Of a stretch of 9,043 nt of DNA, positions 6,552-9,043 are shown in pieces. Made by a program: the position numbers and the translations under genes. A model generated the notes under the pieces. The model was not told the DNA's origin, made no database searches, and saw only the letters and a list, made by a program, of their open reading frames with translations. Positions within the stretch are counted from its first letter, which is position 1, and each line of letters opens with the position of its first letter. The DNA comes from an uncultured Collinsella sp. (GTDB taxonomy: Bacteria > Actinomycetota > Coriobacteriia > Coriobacteriales > Coriobacteriaceae): the NCBI GenBank assembly GCA_905204635.1, contig CAJLAN010000055.1:1-9043 (forward strand), written 5' to 3'.

Positions 6552-7358
6552 ATGGATTCCAATGACTTTAACTTGGGGTACGAAGAGGTCTACAACGACC
6601 GCCTTGGTGAGACCAAGAGCATGATTACGCTCGCGACCCTGCTCGATTCGCTTGACCAAGGTGCAGAGGGCGTGCGCTACAATGCTGTAATGCGAGGAGC
6701 GTACGAAATCGCTGAAAAGGCAAATCCCAGTGGCCTGCCCTCATCGACACCAGATGTGACCCTCGTTTCCAGTGTCATCCGCTCCAACGTCAAGCTTATG
6801 ATCTACAACATCATTGAGTACTCAGTCACTAATCTCATGCAGGCGATTTACGACAGAGTAAAGGACGAGGGTTGCGGCTACGCTGAGGTTTCCGAAAAGC
6901 TTCAATCGATTTGGCATCATACCCAAATGTATAACGGGTTGAGCGACCCAAAAGCCAGCAATAGTACTGCCGAGTCCATAAGCAAGAGGTTGCTTGATCA
7001 TGCTGTTAAAAATAACGTACTTCAATTCAGCGTTCGGAACACCATCGCCGGTGGAAATCTAGATGCAGACAAAATCCTCAAGCTCTTTGATGACCACGGA
7101 ATATCGATTCATGATGATATAGCGAACTGCAAGAGGGATGAGATTAAGAGCGAGCTTAAAGACATCAAGAATCGACGGAATGACCTAGCTCATGGATCAA
7201 TTTCGTTTGCAGAAGCAAGCAATCAGGTGACAACATCGGAGCTTGCGGAGCTAGTCAATCATGTTGACTCATTTTTGATGCAGCTCCGCAAGGATGTTTC
7301 GACCTACCTCAACGCCGGTGAATATCGGCGCGGTATGACCGAATCAGAAGAGGGCTAG
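6552..7358 (+). CDS. HEPN-domain nuclease of MAE_28990/MAE_18760 type, 268 aa
   Basis: HEPN proteins are alpha-helical and many are metal-independent RNases acting as toxins or abortive-infection effectors. The catalytic Rx4H signature is present as RNDLAH (209-214), with Arg209 followed by the typical polar Asn and His214 followed by Gly. The central segment (about 78-120, SNVKLMIYNIIEYSVTNLMQ... with CGYAEVSEKLQSIW) resembles the MAE_28990 family, which typically has a helical N-terminal section before the HEPN core. No signal peptide or membrane helix is visible. ATG 6552 begins 5 nt after the DUF262 stop. The nearest purine-rich site, GGAG, is about 11 nt upstream, so translational coupling is likely. 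Its stop lies in the CTAG shared with the convergent methyltransferase gene. Base composition is the lowest in the window (26 of 60 G/C at 7081-7140), which suggests acquisition by transfer. RNase activity is inferred from family knowledge. Confidence 0.85.
   Translation: MDSNDFNLGYEEVYNDRLGETKSMITLATLLDSLDQGAEGVRYNAVMRGAYEIAEKANPSGLPSSTPDVTLVSSVIRSNVKLMIYNIIEYSVTNLMQAIYDRVKDEGCGYAEVSEKLQSIWHHTQMYNGLSDPKASNSTAESISKRLLDHAVKNNVLQFSVRNTIAGGNLDADKILKLFDDHGISIHDDIANCKRDEIKSELKDIKNRRNDLAHGSISFAEASNQVTTSELAELVNHVDSFLMQLRKDVSTYLNAGEYRRGMTESEEG
7355..7358. other. Palindromic CTAG giving both convergent genes their TAG stop
   Basis: The HEPN gene ends in TAG at 7356-7358 and the methyltransferase ends in TAG at 7357-7355 on the other strand. 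Together they form the 4-bp palindrome CTAG. There is no intergenic sequence and no hairpin terminator between the two genes. Transcripts probably run into each other, giving antisense RNA over both 3' ends. Confidence 0.9.
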
Positions 7359-8431
7359 TGTACGCAAGCGGCAATTATGCTTTTGCCAACCGCTTCGCCG
7401 AGCTTTGGTGGCACGGCGTTTCCAATATGCCGTGCCACAGCTTTCTTGCTGATCTTCTCGCCAGGCCTAATGAACTTGTAATCCTGCGGGAAGCTCTGCA
7501 AGACGGCACCCTCACGCAAGGTTAGGGCTCGATTTTGCTCTGGATGCCCAAACCGGCCCGTACCGTACATATAGAACTGCGTAGTTATAGTTGGGGACGT
7601 CTCGTCCCAAGCCATCCTCCCGTAGACCGCAGGGTACGTTTGGCCAGCAGCCTTTTTATGACAATCAAGCCTCAGATCCTCAGGCCAATCTCGCCACGTG
7701 CCATTAGGCGTCGAAGCCTTAATGCGCTTCAAGTTTAGTTCTGATAGCGCCGACGCCGTTTGCAGAGAGTCCCCCCTGCAAGAGCCGCCAGCGCTCACGG
7801 CAGGCAGCGCACCTATTGCCTGCCGAACCGTAACAGCATGAGCGTTATCATTCGTAGGGTCAATCAAGCTGATGGACCCATTTCTAGAAGCTAGCAGAAT
7901 CAATCGCCGCCGATGCTGGGGCACACCGTACTCCTCAGCCTTTACGACGCTGTATTCCACCGAGTATCCGGACTCCTTAAGCGTGTTCAAGAAACCAGAG
8001 AAGATGCTCTCCTTCTCGAGCTCGGGCACGTTCTCCATGGACACGTAATCTGGCTGCACTTCACGTACAAGCCTCCCAAACTGCGCAAGCAACCCCCAGT
8101 CTTTGTGCTTCTCGCGATGCTTCTTGTCCTTGCGGTGCTTCGAGAAGGGCTGGCAAGGAGCGCACCCTACCAAGACTTTGATGTCAAAGTCCTTCAGGAG
8201 CTCCTTGACTTCCTCCCCGGTGACCTCGGCGATGTTCTTGCAGATGAACTTGTCCTTGCCGTTGTTCGCATCGTAGGCGTACTGGCAAGAGGAATCGAGG
8301 TCAAACCCAGCCACCACATCGATGCCAGCGGTGCGTAAACCGTAGGTCAGGCCCCCGACCCCGCAAAACAAATCCACAGCACCAATGGAGGCGCTCTGAG
8401 CCTTATCCTCCGTGGAACTATCAACGCTCAT
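7355..8431 (-). CDS. DNA (cytosine-5) methyltransferase, 358 aa
   Basis: This enzyme transfers methyl from S-adenosylmethionine to cytosine C5 in a specific DNA sequence that cannot be read from the protein. With ATG 8431, motif I (VDLFCGVGGLTYGLRTAG) is at about 19-36. The catalytic loop GCAPCQPFS is at 89-97 with Cys93. Motif VI MENVPEL is at about 132-138 and QHRRRLILLASR at about 172-183. The variable target-recognition region spans about 190-275, and SPTITTQFY lies at about 279-287. Motif IX (LTLREGAVLQSFP) and motif X (HIGNAVPPKLGEAVGKSI) finish the domain, so the enzyme appears complete. AAGGGG (8440-8445) is 8 nt from ATG 8431. An in-frame GTG at 8440 overlaps this site and is less likely. 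The gene is convergent with, and immediately abuts, the HEPN gene. No cognate restriction endonuclease is visible, so it is either solitary or partnered with DUF262-HEPN. Confidence 0.95.
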   Translation of the reverse strand: MSVDSSTEDKAQSASIGAVDLFCGVGGLTYGLRTAGIDVVAGFDLDSSCQYAYDANNGKDKFICKNIAEVTGEEVKELLKDFDIKVLVGCAPCQPFSKHRKDKKHREKHKDWGLLAQFGRLVREVQPDYVSMENVPELEKESIFSGFLNTLKESGYSVEYSVVKAEEYGVPQHRRRLILLASRNGSISLIDPTNDNAHAVTVRQAIGALPAVSAGGSCRGDSLQTASALSELNLKRIKASTPNGTWRDWPEDLRLDCHKKAAGQTYPAVYGRMAWDETSPTITTQFYMYGTGRFGHPEQNRALTLREGAVLQSFPQDYKFIRPGEKISKKAVARHIGNAVPPKLGEAVGKSIIAACVH

Positions 8432-8500
8432 CGCAATCACCCCTTCGGCGTCCTAGAATGACCGTATGCGAGCGTCACAAACTCGAAAAGAATTCAACTC

Positions 8501-8519
8501 GCTAACTTTATAGATTAGC
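8501..8519 (-). promoter_or_regulatory. Small palindrome with TATAAA upstream of the methyltransferase gene
   Basis: GCTAA (8501-8505) and TTAGC (8515-8519) flank a 9-nt AT-rich centre which, on the minus strand, reads TCTATAAAG and could supply a -10 box (TATAAA). A matching -35 is not evident at 17 nt. A 5-bp inverted repeat over a -10 box about 75 bp upstream of the start codon could be an operator for autoregulation, as methyltransferases in restriction-modification systems often have. The signal is weak. Confidence 0.25.
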
Positions 8520-8566
8520 AGCAATCAGAGGGATTGGAGACCTAAGCTTGAAAACGTCACCGAACG

Positions 8567-8589
8567 GCTGTTTGCTTCCCGTAAACAGC
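8567..8589. repeat. 7-bp inverted repeat downstream of the PriCT-2 ORF
   Basis: GCTGTTT (8567-8573) and AAACAGC (8583-8589) can form a 7-bp stem around a 9-nt loop. On the minus strand no run of U follows, so a terminator role for the PriCT-2 transcription unit is doubtful. It falls within the open extension of that frame. Confidence 0.3.
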
Positions 8590-8716
8590 AGAAGTGCAGG
8601 TAAAACGCCTTGGCCTCGATTTGCTTGATCGCCTGCTCCAAGTACGGCAATCCGGAGAGGTCCTGGCCGCCGGAGGCCGTGCAAAGCGCTCCGCTTGTAT
8701 GGTCGCCCGTACTCTT

Positions 8717-8965
8717 TCAGCCTGCGTTCGCCGCATGCCAGAAGAGCGTGCCCGCCGTGATCCTACCGCCCTCGTCCACATGCTTGAAGAGCTTGCGGGT
8801 AACGGCCTCGTCGTACTTCTCGGGGTCGTGGGAGCACCAGCTAAGGAACGTGTCGTGGTCGCCTCCAGCGGCCTCGTAGCTGATGCCGATGTTCTTCCAA
8901 GTCTCGTAGTTCTTGGGCGGCTCCATAGAGAGGAACGCCAAGTCGGCCTTCTCCTTATCGTTCAT
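8717..8965 (-). CDS. PriCT-2-like primase C-terminal domain ORF, 82 aa, likely remnant
   Basis: The translation resembles the primase C-terminal 2 (PriCT-2) helical domain of plasmid and phage replication primases. It shows YETWKNIGISYEAAGG (about 20-35), then a Trp-containing segment and KYDEAVTRKLFKHVDE (about 50-65). It ends in GRITAGTLFWHAANAG (67-82), matching the family pattern of W.k...w....k yde.....w......g.t.gtL...A..aG. It consists of this domain and little else, whereas functional primases are several hundred residues long. ATG 8965 has GGGGTGA about 6-9 nt upstream, and an in-frame TGA lies just before it, so no longer N-terminus exists in this frame. The frame ends in TGA exactly where PriCT-2 domains commonly have Trp, then stays open to 8525. 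It is either a small domain protein or, more likely, a decayed primase gene from the integrated element. Confidence 0.55.
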   Translation of the reverse strand: MNDKEKADLAFLSMEPPKNYETWKNIGISYEAAGGDHDTFLSWCSHDPEKYDEAVTRKLFKHVDEGGRITAGTLFWHAANAG

Positions 8966-9043
8966 GCTGGCTCACCCCGCAATCGAGCTGCGAGGCGGCG
9001 CTCCCCGTGACCGAGCTGTAAAATGCAGCCACGATTTGCCCCC

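Noticed and set aside
8594..9010. 138-codon plus-strand frame at the right edge
   Set aside because: The opposite strand carries the PriCT-2-like pattern, and this frame shows no recognisable motif.
8955..9043. Partial minus-strand ORF entering from the right edge
   Set aside because: Three competing frames reach the edge: one ends at 8962-8964 in an ATGA overlap with the PriCT-2 start, one at TAA 8955-8957, and one ends just upstream of that start. Under 90 bases are visible, so no choice can be supported.
1..9043. CRISPR array, integrase, toxin-antitoxin pair of classic type, rRNA
   Set aside because: No regularly spaced repeats, no tyrosine or serine recombinase motifs, and no rRNA-like sequence were seen. 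DUF262-HEPN is discussed as a defence pair rather than as a known toxin-antitoxin family.

Overview
The window looks like a chromosomal segment from a moderately GC-rich anaerobic actinobacterium, most likely Coriobacteriia and plausibly Collinsella. This rests on gene content (GlmM, an actinobacterial-type DUF4012 membrane protein, a DMT/EamA transporter), on codon usage, and on my general impression of such genomes. I could run no search, so the genus is an inference.

Left part (1-4483), ordinary chromosome. On the minus strand lie the 5' two-fifths of glmM (1-551), a perfect GC-rich hairpin (571-597), a large single-pass DUF4012 protein (635-2947) and an EamA-family transporter (3097-4119). 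A well-formed tRNA-Val(GAC) follows on the plus strand (4409-4483), with its own -35/-10 promoter and a terminator hairpin.

Middle (4484-5487), a scar region. Just past the tRNA terminator are two tandem 11-bp repeats. They abut a 5'-truncated istB (IS21 helper ATPase) fragment, the probable right end of that IS, a frameshift-broken small minus-strand ORF, and a 36-nt near-perfect hairpin. This is typical of a tRNA-associated integration hotspot.

Right part (5488-8440), a compact three-gene module of visibly lower GC. A DUF262 (GmrS/SspE N-terminal-like) protein and a HEPN nuclease of the MAE_28990 type form a plus-strand pair. A C5-cytosine DNA methyltransferase lies convergent to them on the minus strand and ends on the same palindromic CTAG as the HEPN gene. 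The likely logic is a defence system. The methyltransferase marks self DNA, the DUF262 protein reads DNA state using nucleotide, and the HEPN protein acts as an RNase effector instead of the usual HNH DNase. The assignments are motif-based; the system-level function is inference.

Right edge (8525-9043) carries a minus-strand PriCT-2-like primase C-terminal domain ORF. It stops with TGA where this domain usually carries Trp, and the frame stays open beyond it. It is probably a relic of the replication module of the element that delivered the defence cargo.
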